From a bacterium (GTDB lineage Bacteria > Desulfobacterota > Deferrimicrobia > Deferrimicrobiales > Deferrimicrobiaceae): 5,890 nt of DNA. The DNA lies in the NCBI GenBank assembly GCA_020056545.1, contig JAGVHM010000081.1, forward strand, positions 1 to 5,890, read 5' to 3'. The translations under genes and the position numbers were made by a program. Shown piece by piece: positions 1 to 5,208 of the stretch (positions are counted from its first letter, which is position 1; every line of letters begins with the position of its first letter). The notes beneath the pieces were generated by a model. It was not told the DNA's origin. It ran no database searches and saw only the letters and a list, made by a program, of their open reading frames with translations.

Positions 1-282
1 GGCCTTGCCATAAAGGTTAACCTTAGGTTTCCCCAATGGGCCGCGGACCGTCTCCACGTCACGCCATAGAATCCCGTTCGACTTCCCGGTCCCGATGGCC
101 TTCATGAAGGCTTCCTTGACCGCGAACCTGCCGGCCAGCCTCTCGGCGGGCTTTACGCTTCGATACGCGTACCGCTCTTCTTCGTCCGTGAAAACCCGTT
201 TGACGAACCTGTCCTTGTACCGTTCGAGCAGCCGGTTCACTCTTTCGATGTCGACGATATCGATCCCGATGCCGACTATCAT
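1..282 (-). CDS. acpS: Holo-[acyl-carrier-protein] synthase, 3'-truncated by window edge
   Basis: AcpS transfers 4'-phosphopantetheine from CoA to the conserved serine of apo-acyl carrier protein, switching on fatty acid synthesis in the cytoplasm. The first 94 codons are visible, reading MIVGIGIDIVDIERVNRLLE at the N-terminus, and the frame is open to the window edge; family members are usually about 120-130 residues, so the C-terminal quarter is missing. Asp8 in the GIGIDIVDIER motif and Glu57 in RLAGRFAVKEA match the family's magnesium-binding residues. GTGKSNGILWRDVE and the GPLGKPKV segment also fit the family. The ATG at 282-280 overlaps the pdxJ stop as ATGA, and no strong Shine-Dalgarno precedes it, so translation is probably coupled to pdxJ. 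pdxJ-acpS adjacency is common in proteobacteria. Identification is firm; the truncation is only due to the window boundary. Confidence 0.96.
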   Translation of the reverse strand, partial: MIVGIGIDIVDIERVNRLLERYKDRFVKRVFTDEEERYAYRSVKPAERLAGRFAVKEAFMKAIGTGKSNGILWRDVETVRGPLGKPKVNLYGKA

Positions 283-1064
283 GGAGCCACGTGGATAAGA
301 TCGGCCATTTCCTTCACGGCCGGCCCCAGGCCGATGAAAACCGCCCTGGCGATAATGCTGTGGCCGATGTTGAATTCCTCGATCTCCGGGAGGGTCAATA
401 TCGGCACGATGTTGCGAACGTCGAGCCCGTGCCCCGCGTACACCTTAAGTCCTATGTTCCTCCCATGCGCCGCCGCCACCCTTATCTTCTCCAACTCCCC
501 CCTCAGAACCGGGACGTTCCTTAGAACTCCATCCCTCAGAACCGGGACGTTCCTTAGAACTTCTGCCGAATTGCCCGCCTGGAACGCCTCGCAATAGGTC
601 CCGGTATGGATCTCGACAGCGTCAGCACCGACATGCTTAGCTGCTCGAAGCTGCGATAGATCGGGGTCGATGAACAAGCTCACGACCATCCCTGCATCGC
701 GCAGCCGGGAAACCGCCTTATGCAGCGCCTCGCGCTGTCCCAGCACGTTCAGCCCGCCCTCCGTGGTGAGCTCCTGGCGCTTTTCCGGGACAAGCGTGAC
801 AGTATGCGGCCGAAGCCGAGATGCGATCCCGATCATCTCCTCCGTGGCCGCCATTTCGAGATTGATCCGCGTCTGGACGGTCTTGACGAGTATCTCAAGG
901 TCCCGGTCCTGGATGTGCCTGCGGTCCTCGCGCAGGTGGACCGTGATCTGATCGGCCCCATTGAGCTCAGCGATCCCCGCCGCCACCACCGGCTCGGGCG
1001 AAATCCCTCCCCTCGCCTGCCTCAGCGTCGCAACGTGATCGATGTTGACCCCAAGCCTTCTCAT
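279..1064 (-). CDS. pdxJ: Pyridoxine 5'-phosphate synthase with an internal repeat-derived insertion
   Basis: PdxJ condenses 1-deoxy-D-xylulose 5-phosphate with 3-amino-2-oxopropyl phosphate to make pyridoxine 5'-phosphate, the last ring-forming step of DXP-dependent vitamin B6 synthesis. It is a cytoplasmic TIM-barrel enzyme. Visible landmarks are LGVNIDHVATLRQARGG (residues 4-20), ITVHLREDRRHI (His43), INLEM (Glu70), LVPEKRQELTTEGG, EIHTGTY, VYAGHGL (His212) and FNIGHSIIARAV; His43, Glu70 and His212 correspond to catalytic residues H45, E72 and H193 of the E. coli enzyme. The ATG at 1064 is preferred over the TTG at 1067 because AGGAG (1075-1071) lies 6 nt before the ATG but only 3 nt before the TTG. 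The protein is 261 residues against roughly 240 for the family. Residues 169-189 are extra and come from two copies of a repeat element, giving an 11-residue duplication (VLRNVPVLRDG, then VLRNVPVLRGE). All catalytic residues are kept, so the enzyme may well be active. Confidence 0.96.
   Translation of the reverse strand: MRRLGVNIDHVATLRQARGGISPEPVVAAGIAELNGADQITVHLREDRRHIQDRDLEILVKTVQTRINLEMAATEEMIGIASRLRPHTVTLVPEKRQELTTEGGLNVLGQREALHKAVSRLRDAGMVVSLFIDPDLSQLRAAKHVGADAVEIHTGTYCEAFQAGNSAEVLRNVPVLRDGVLRNVPVLRGELEKIRVAAAHGRNIGLKVYAGHGLDVRNIVPILTLPEIEEFNIGHSIIARAVFIGLGPAVKEMADLIHVAP
500..561 (+). repeat. Two direct copies of the GAACCGGGACGTT repeat inside pdxJ (33-bp period)
   Basis: Positions 500-528 and 533-561 are identical over 29 bp, offset by 33 bp. 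Each carries the core CAGAACCGGGACGTTCCTTA followed by GAACT, and the short spacer between the copies reads CCAT. The same core, with small changes, occurs three more times in the glmM-pdxJ gap. On the pdxJ coding strand each copy reads through as VLRNVPVLR, and the 33-bp period is exactly 11 codons, so the frame survives. Within each copy GAAC-N6-GTTC-N4-GAAC forms alternative 4-bp stems, which fits a short REP-like palindromic element. The exact repeats are seen directly; the REP-like assignment is inference. Confidence 0.93.
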
Positions 1065-1070
1065 CAATCT

Positions 1071-1075
1071 CTCCT
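1071..1075 (-). promoter_or_regulatory. pdxJ ribosome binding site
   Basis: On the minus strand AGGAG lies 6 nt upstream of the ATG at 1064-1062. This decides the start in favour of that ATG over the TTG three bases upstream. The site begins only 8 nt after repeat copy 1084-1108, so structure formed by that repeat would sit right next to the initiation region. Confidence 0.75.
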
Positions 1076-1083
1076 AATTACCT

Positions 1084-1108
1084 AAGAACCGGGACGTTGC
1101 TAAGAACT
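1084..1108 (+). repeat. Diverged single copy of the GAACCGGGACGTT repeat upstream of pdxJ
   Basis: This copy has the same orientation as the two copies in pdxJ. It shares AGAACCGGGACGTT exactly, then reads GCTAAGAACT where the pdxJ copies read CCTTAGAACT. It matches the downstream tandem (1150-1199) in inverted orientation at 22 of 25 positions. It lies immediately before the pdxJ ribosome binding site. Confidence 0.88.
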
Positions 1109-1111
1109 CCG

Positions 1112-1140
1112 ATCGTATCTAATCTTTTCTTCGACACCAA
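1112..1140 (-). promoter_or_regulatory. Weak candidate sigma-70-type promoter before pdxJ
   Basis: On the minus strand TTGGTG (1140-1135) and TACGAT (1117-1112) are separated by 17 bp. The matches to TTGACA and TATAAT are 3/6 and 4/6. The segment is AT-richer than its surroundings and lies in the only sizeable intergenic gap, inside the loop between the inverted repeats. The match is poor, so this is a suggestion only. Confidence 0.2.
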
Positions 1141-1149
1141 TTGCATCCC

Positions 1150-1200
1150 ACTTCTTAGGAACGTCCCGGTTCTGACTTCTTAGGAACGTCCCGGTTCTGA
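1150..1200 (-). repeat. Perfect 25-bp tandem of the repeat, just downstream of glmM
   Basis: Positions 1150-1174 and 1175-1199 are identical 25-mers, ACTTCTTAGGAACGTCCCGG followed by TTCTG, joined head to tail without a spacer. Position 1200 continues the period with A. The orientation is opposite to the copies in pdxJ and at 1084-1108. Relative to the pdxJ copies, the reverse complement has CTAAGAAGT in place of CTTAGAACT. The array begins 6 nt after the glmM stop codon, a typical place for REP-like elements at gene ends. Confidence 0.93.
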
Positions 1201-1206
1201 GGTTGG

Positions 1207-2559
1207 TTAGTGGATTTCGGAGCGGGCTTTTTCGGCGAGGGCCTTGACGATGCGGTCGATCTCCGCCTGGCTCTCACCTTCAGCCATGATCCGCAATACC
1301 GGCTCCGTGCCGCTGTAGCGGACTACGATCCGTCCACGGCTGCCCATCTTCTTCTCGAACTCGGCCTTCGCCTTCTGGAACCCGTGCATGTCCTCGAGAG
1401 GCACCCTGTGCTTCAGCCGCACGTTCACCAGCACCTGCGGATAGGTTTCCATCGATTTCCCCAGGTCCGCGATCCGTTTCCCCGATTCGACCATCACTGC
1501 CAAGAGCTGCAACGCCGCCAGGACGCCATCCCCTGTCTTCGCATGATCAAGGAAGATCAGGTGACCGGATTGCTCCCCGCCGAAGTTGTACCCCCCCGCT
1601 CGCATCGACTCCACAACGTATCGATCCCCCACCGGGGCCCTCACCATCTTGACCTTCCTCTCTTTCAGGAAGAGCTCGAGCCCGATGTTGCTCATAACGG
1701 TGGCGACCACGGTGTTCTTCTTCAGAGTCTTCTTCCTTAACATCTCTTCCGCGCATATCGCCATGATACGGTCGCCGTCCAGCACATCCCCTTTGTGATC
1801 GACGACGATCACGCGATCGGCGTCCCCGTCCAGCGAAATCCCGAGGTCCGCCCTCTGCTCACGCACCTTCGCGGAAACAACCTCCGGGAACAGGGAGCCG
1901 CAATTGTCGTTGATATTGAGTCCGTTCGGATTGACCCCGATCGTTATAACATCCGCGCCCAGCTCCTGGAACACCTGCGGGGCGATCCGGTAGGCGGCCC
2001 CATGCGCGCAATCGACCACGATCCGCAAGCCCTCCAGCGACAGGTGCGCGGGAAAGGTGTTCTTTAGATATACGATGTACCTTCCGGTGGCGTCGTCGAT
2101 CCGGTGCGCCTTGCCGATCTGCGGCGATGCGGGACGCGCTTCCTTTAATTGTTCCCCCATCATCAGCATCTCGATCTTCGATTCCGTCGCGTCGGGCAGC
2201 TTGAAGCCGTCTCGTCCGAAGAACTTGATCCCGTTGTCCTGGTAAGGGTTGTGCGAGGCCGAGATCACCACCCCCGCGTCCGCCCTCATGGAATGCGTGA
2301 GAAACGCGATGCCGGGCGTGGGCAGAGGCCCGACCAGCAGGACGTCTCCACCCATTGAGCAGATCCCTGCCGCCAGCGCCGTTTCGAACATGTAGCCGGA
2401 AAGCCGTGTGTCTTTCCCGATAACGACCTTGTGCCGTCCCCCGCTGTTCCGGAAGACGTGCGCCACCGCCTGCCCCAGCGCCAGCGCGTTTTCCACCGTC
2501 ATCGGCTCGGTGTTGGCGACACCCCGCACCCCGTCGGTCCCGAATAGTTTCCTGCGCAA
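1207..2559 (-). CDS. glmM: Phosphoglucosamine mutase
   Basis: GlmM converts glucosamine-6-phosphate to glucosamine-1-phosphate, feeding UDP-N-acetylglucosamine for peptidoglycan and lipopolysaccharide; it acts in the cytoplasm. The 450-residue length is normal. The four alpha-D-phosphohexomutase signatures are present: the N-terminal LFGTDGVRG, the active-site loop [14 protein letters not shown] with phospho-acceptor Ser102, the magnesium loop DGDADR at 244-249, the sugar-binding GEQSGH at 328-333, and the phosphate-binding RYSGTEP at 414-420. The start is TTG at 2559: family proteins begin just before LFGTDG, and GGGGAGG lies 7 nt upstream, while the next ATG (Met20) would remove the conserved N-terminus. 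It follows cdaR by 13 bp. In Firmicutes GlmM also binds and inhibits the cyclic di-AMP cyclase CdaA; the same linkage here suggests, but does not prove, this second role. Confidence 0.97.
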   Translation of the reverse strand: MRRKLFGTDGVRGVANTEPMTVENALALGQAVAHVFRNSGGRHKVVIGKDTRLSGYMFETALAAGICSMGGDVLLVGPLPTPGIAFLTHSMRADAGVVISASHNPYQDNGIKFFGRDGFKLPDATESKIEMLMMGEQLKEARPASPQIGKAHRIDDATGRYIVYLKNTFPAHLSLEGLRIVVDCAHGAAYRIAPQVFQELGADVITIGVNPNGLNINDNCGSLFPEVVSAKVREQRADLGISLDGDADRVIVVDHKGDVLDGDRIMAICAEEMLRKKTLKKNTVVATVMSNIGLELFLKERKVKMVRAPVGDRYVVESMRAGGYNFGGEQSGHLIFLDHAKTGDGVLAALQLLAVMVESGKRIADLGKSMETYPQVLVNVRLKHRVPLEDMHGFQKAKAEFEKKMGSRGRIVVRYSGTEPVLRIMAEGESQAEIDRIVKALAEKARSEIH

Positions 2560-2566
2560 CTTGCTC

Positions 2567-2573
2567 CCTCCCC
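2567..2573 (-). promoter_or_regulatory. glmM ribosome binding site supporting a TTG start
   Basis: GGGGAGG on the minus strand (2573-2567) is 7 nt from the TTG at 2559-2557, and its first base is the last base of the cdaR TAG stop. A strong Shine-Dalgarno sequence with a TTG start, touching the upstream stop, suggests output tuned by coupling to cdaR. Confidence 0.65.
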
Positions 2574-3244
2574 TATTTCCGGAAATAGATCGTCACGCGG
2601 ACGTCAGGTTTCCCGATGATTTTAGCATGCCCCTCCGTCAATTCCACATGGGCGTGCGCCGTGACAACCTCCTTGTCCGCAGCAGGCGCCGGGACGTAAA
2701 CGAGCAACGACTTCATTCGCGAAAATTCCTCGGGGAGCGCCTCGACCTCGATAAACGGTGGCGTGATTTTGATCCTGGCGACTTTCCGCCTCGGTTCCGC
2801 GGAATCTCCGATGCGCGCGACCACGGGAAGCCGCCGCCTCTCCAGCCTCTCCAGCGACACTTCGACCGCGTTGGGATAGATTCGCTGCACCTTTACGCCC
2901 GGCGGGACCCGTATCGAGCGTTCCTCGATTCGCACCACCTGCCGCCCCGCACTCGCCTCGGACAGGTCGATCGCCGCGGTGACTTCCGCCTGCTGGAGCG
3001 AGCCGAGCAGCGACGGGGGCCCTGCAAGGCGAACTTCCACCTGCCTCTCAACCTTGTTCGTGACCGTCATCCCTGCGGGGACGTTGCGGATCTCGAGAGG
3101 GACGGCGAACCCGACCAGCACCTTGGTCTCCCCCGCGACAAACCACCACAGGACGACCGCCAGGGCCAAGGCGAGGATCTTAAGCCCGATGTTCTTCCGG
3201 GCGAACCCACGCAGGAACTGGAGGACATCATTCCGCCGAATCAT
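2573..3244 (-). CDS. cdaR: YbbR-domain protein, likely CdaA regulator CdaR
   Basis: This is a membrane-anchored YbbR-domain protein, most likely the partner and regulator of the neighbouring cyclic di-AMP cyclase. It has 223 residues: a short basic cytoplasmic N-terminus, one transmembrane segment at about 19-37 ([20 protein letters not shown]), then an extracytoplasmic part with two YbbR-like units at about 41-133 and 138-222. Characteristic stretches are [47 protein letters not shown] and [15 protein letters not shown]. The frame is open upstream to 3379, but that extension overlaps cdaA and looks unrelated. I chose ATG 3244, where the membrane anchor starts naturally and GGGGAGG (3254-3248) lies 3 nt upstream, a rather short spacing. 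It overlaps the end of cdaA by 17 bp. Bacillus CdaR has more YbbR units, so this is a short form. Direct action on CdaA is inferred from neighbourhood and family. Confidence 0.9.
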   Translation of the reverse strand: MIRRNDVLQFLRGFARKNIGLKILALALAVVLWWFVAGETKVLVGFAVPLEIRNVPAGMTVTNKVERQVEVRLAGPPSLLGSLQQAEVTAAIDLSEASAGRQVVRIEERSIRVPPGVKVQRIYPNAVEVSLERLERRRLPVVARIGDSAEPRRKVARIKITPPFIEVEALPEEFSRMKSLLVYVPAPAADKEVVTAHAHVELTEGHAKIIGKPDVRVTIYFRK

Positions 3245-4016
3245 TTTCCTCCCCGCTTTTCCCGAACACTCTCCCGAGGATCTCCCGCAATTCCATCGCC
3301 CCGCTTGCGCTTTCCATCTGCCGGTCGTGGAATACCGTGACGTTTCCGGTCTCCTCCGAGATAACCACGGATACGGCATCCGACTCCGCCGAGACGCCCC
3401 ATGCCGCCCGGTGCCTCGTCCCCATCGTTTTCACGACCGATGATTCCGCCGAGACGGGCAGGATGATCCCCGCGGCCGAAACGCGGTCCCCCCTCAAAAT
3501 CACCGCCCCGTCGTGCATGGGAGACTTCGTGGAAAGAATCGACGCCAGAAGGTCATATGAAAAGAGGGCATCCAGCTTCTTCCCGTGCTCGACATGCTCC
3601 TCGAGCCCCATCTCCCGCTCGATCATAAGGATCGCGCCTATCTTCGCGTCCGCAAGCCGCATGACGCATTTGACGAGCTCGTCCAGGAAATCCGGTTTCG
3701 GCACCGCCGGAGCCCGCCCGAAAATCGGAACCTGCCCCACCTTTGCCAACCCCCGGCGGATCTCGCTCTGGAATATCACGACGAGGATGATGATCAACCC
3801 GCCGAGGAAATTTCCCACCAGCCACTGGAACGTGACCATCCCAAGTCTGCGGGAAAGAACGAACATCCCCATAAGGATGAGCAGTCCCAGGAGCATCTGG
3901 ACGGCCCGGGTCCCGCGGACGAACAGGAGGATCCAGTAAATAATAAAGGCGACGACAAGGATGTCCAGGAAGTCGGCGAACCGCACCGCGGGGAGAAAGT
4001 TCAACATTCCGAACAT
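3228..4016 (-). CDS. cdaA: Diadenylate cyclase (cyclic di-AMP synthase), CdaA type
   Basis: CdaA condenses two ATP into the second messenger cyclic di-AMP, which in known systems controls osmolyte transport and cell-wall homeostasis. The 262-residue protein has the CdaA layout: three membrane segments at about 16-34, 39-56 and 66-84 (including the conserved RGTRAVQMLLGL loop), then a cytoplasmic DAC domain from about 105 to 235. Both catalytic signatures are intact: DGA at 169-171 in SPMHDGAVILRGDRV, and RHRAA at 201-205 in GTRHRAAWGVS; VVISEETGNVTV follows. The start is uncertain: ATG 4016 overlaps folP by 16 bp with only a GGGA directly abutting it, while ATG 4007 has that GGGA about 9 nt upstream and would shorten the protein by three residues. 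The order cdaA-cdaR-glmM matches the Firmicute c-di-AMP operon and the equivalent deltaproteobacterial cluster, as I recall it. Confidence 0.95.
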   Translation of the reverse strand: MFGMLNFLPAVRFADFLDILVVAFIIYWILLFVRGTRAVQMLLGLLILMGMFVLSRRLGMVTFQWLVGNFLGGLIIILVVIFQSEIRRGLAKVGQVPIFGRAPAVPKPDFLDELVKCVMRLADAKIGAILMIEREMGLEEHVEHGKKLDALFSYDLLASILSTKSPMHDGAVILRGDRVSAAGIILPVSAESSVVKTMGTRHRAAWGVSAESDAVSVVISEETGNVTVFHDRQMESASGAMELREILGRVFGKSGEENDSAE

Positions 4017-5176
4017 TCCCGGATGGCGGCCACGACCCGCACCACGTCCCTCATTTCCGGCACATCGTGTACCCGCAGGACGTCCGCTCCCAGATAGGTG
4101 GAAACCGCCACGGATGCCGCCGTCCCGAAAACCCGGTCGCCCGGATCCTTTCCCGTGATCTTGCCTATGAACGACTTCCTGGAAGGCCCGAACACGACCG
4201 GTCTTCCGAGATTGCGCAGGTCCGGCAGATGGCGATGAAGCGCCAGGTTATCCTCGAATCGCTTCCCGAACCCGATGCCGGGATCGACCAGTATCCGCTC
4301 CCGCTGAATCCCCGACCGAACCGCGGCTTCCACGCGTTCTGCGAGTTCTTCCAGCAGTTCGTCGAACAGCGATCCATATGACGGGGACGCCTGCATCGTC
4401 GAAGGCGTTCCACGCCGGTGCATCAGCACGACGGCGCATCCGGATTCCGCGGCGTACCTGGCCATCTCCGGATCGTCGGCGAGAGCGCTCGTATCGTTTA
4501 TGATGCAAGCGCCCGCGGCAACCGCTTCCCGCGCAACCGCCGCCTTGGTCGTATCGACGGACAGCAGCGCATCCGTCTTCCGCGACAGCTCGCTGATCAC
4601 AGGCACGACGCGCACGATTTCCTCATCGACCGACACCGGTGAAGACCCGGGCCGCGTCGACTCACCGCCGACATCGATGATATCCGCCCCCTCTTCCGCC
4701 ATCGCAATCCCGTGACGGACAGCCGCCTCCGTGGAATTGAATCTCCCCCCGTCGGAGAAGGAATCGGGTGTGACGTTCAGGATTCCCATGATTCGCGGAG
4801 ATCCACCCGGTGCCGAACCGCCCAGCAGGATCTTTCGCCCCCGGCAGTCCACGACGAAATCACGCGACAGATACCGGCCGATCGCCTCTTTGACAGGGAG
4901 CAGCGCGGATAGAGCTTGCGGCCCCTCTTTCATCAATGCTTCAACCTGTTCCGCCGACGATATGGAATACAATATTTTCTCTTTCCCCTGGACCGCCGGG
5001 ATCCCACGCGCGGGTAAATAATCAAGCAGGAATCGGGCGACATCGTTTTCGGGCATGCAGACAAGAAACGTCCGTAATTCGGAGCAAAGCCGCTCCGCAT
5101 CGATGGAAGATACTTCCAGAAAGGAGAGGCGTTTGCGCGCCTCCTCCGGGCTCCTGAAGTGCGCCACCCGGATCAC
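4001..5176 (-). CDS. folP: Dihydropteroate synthase, long form with N-terminal extension
   Basis: FolP joins 6-hydroxymethyl-7,8-dihydropterin diphosphate with p-aminobenzoate to give dihydropteroate in folate synthesis; it is the sulfonamide target. The catalytic TIM barrel spans about residues 126-388 and shows both pterin-binding signatures, IMGILNVTPDSFSDGG (129-144) and GADIIDVGGESTRPG (163-177). It also has LSVDTTKAAVA, INDTSAL, VLMHRRGTPSTMQ, ILVDPGIGFGK, GPSRKSFIGK (330-339) and the final RVHDV. At 391 residues it is about 110 longer than the classical 270-290-residue enzyme. The extra N-terminal part (roughly 1-118) is soluble, starts IRVAHFRSPEEARKRLSFLE, and resembles the extension I recall in long DHPS proteins of Geobacter-type bacteria; its function is unknown to me. 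The start is GTG at 5176 with GGGAG (5188-5184) 7 nt upstream. ftsH ends 16 bp before it, and the ribosome binding site lies in a hairpin. Confidence 0.96.
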   Translation of the reverse strand: MIRVAHFRSPEEARKRLSFLEVSSIDAERLCSELRTFLVCMPENDVARFLLDYLPARGIPAVQGKEKILYSISSAEQVEALMKEGPQALSALLPVKEAIGRYLSRDFVVDCRGRKILLGGSAPGGSPRIMGILNVTPDSFSDGGRFNSTEAAVRHGIAMAEEGADIIDVGGESTRPGSSPVSVDEEIVRVVPVISELSRKTDALLSVDTTKAAVAREAVAAGACIINDTSALADDPEMARYAAESGCAVVLMHRRGTPSTMQASPSYGSLFDELLEELAERVEAAVRSGIQRERILVDPGIGFGKRFEDNLALHRHLPDLRNLGRPVVFGPSRKSFIGKITGKDPGDRVFGTAASVAVSTYLGADVLRVHDVPEMRDVVRVVAAIRECSEC

Positions 5177-5178
5177 GG

Positions 5179-5208
5179 CGGAACTCCCGCGTTCAGGCGG
5201 GAGATCCG
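5179..5208 (-). promoter_or_regulatory. Hairpin spanning ftsH stop and sequestering the folP ribosome binding site
   Basis: On the minus strand CTCCCGC (5203-5197) pairs with GCGGGAG (5190-5184) around the 6-nt loop CTGAAC. After a T/T mismatch, four more pairs (5208-5205 with 5179-5182) extend the stem to 11 bp. The loop contains the ftsH TGA (5195-5193). The 3' arm contains GGGAG, the folP Shine-Dalgarno sequence. A ribosome finishing ftsH would melt this stem, so folP translation may depend on ftsH translation. No T-run follows the stem, which argues against a terminator. The pairing is read directly; the coupling role is inferred. Confidence 0.55.

Larger units (their letters stand above)
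1084..1174 (-). other. Potential long stem-loop formed by inverted repeat copies
   Basis: The copy at 1084-1108 and the copy at 1150-1174 are inverted relative to each other. Positions 1085-1098 pair perfectly with 1160-1173 (14 bp) and 1100-1106 with 1152-1158 (7 bp), separated by one G/G mismatch, around a loop of about 41 nt. The second tandem copy (1175-1199) can pair with 1084-1108 equally well, so two alternative structures are possible. In the transcript this sits between the glmM stop and the pdxJ ribosome binding site. No T-tract follows either arm, so it is not a standard intrinsic terminator. It could protect the upstream mRNA or attenuate downstream expression; neither role is shown by the sequence. 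Confidence 0.5.

Noticed and set aside
500..561. pdxJ as a pseudogene
   Set aside because: The insertion keeps the reading frame, all recognised catalytic and signature residues are present, and both the start region and the ATGA junction with acpS are intact.
500..1200. CRISPR array
   Set aside because: The repeats occur in both orientations, with irregular spacing from zero to hundreds of bases, and two copies are within a coding gene; there are no regular unique spacers.
1084..1200. Rho-independent terminator between glmM and pdxJ
   Set aside because: The inverted repeats can form a strong stem, but the loop is about 41 nt and no run of T follows the stem on either strand.
2689..2697. 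Sixth copy of the repeat (CCGGGACGT in cdaR)
   Set aside because: Only a 9-base match to the core with no flanking similarity; expected by chance in GC-rich coding sequence.
2408..3340. Long plus-strand open frame of 310 codons
   Set aside because: It lies antisense to glmM and cdaR, which have clear family motifs. The product is rich in Arg, Pro and Asp with no recognisable domain, as expected for a shadow frame in GC-rich DNA.
3245..3379. 45-residue N-terminal extension of cdaR
   Set aside because: The extended frame overlaps the conserved end of cdaA, and its residues (Arg/Ser/Trp-rich) look like an out-of-frame translation. The ATG at 3244 with GGGGAGG upstream and the membrane anchor beginning soon after is more credible.
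3337..3939. Plus-strand open frame of 200 codons opposite cdaA
   Set aside because: Low-complexity Ser/Thr/Arg/Pro product fully antisense to a well-conserved cyclase gene; no ribosome binding site or family resemblance was seen.
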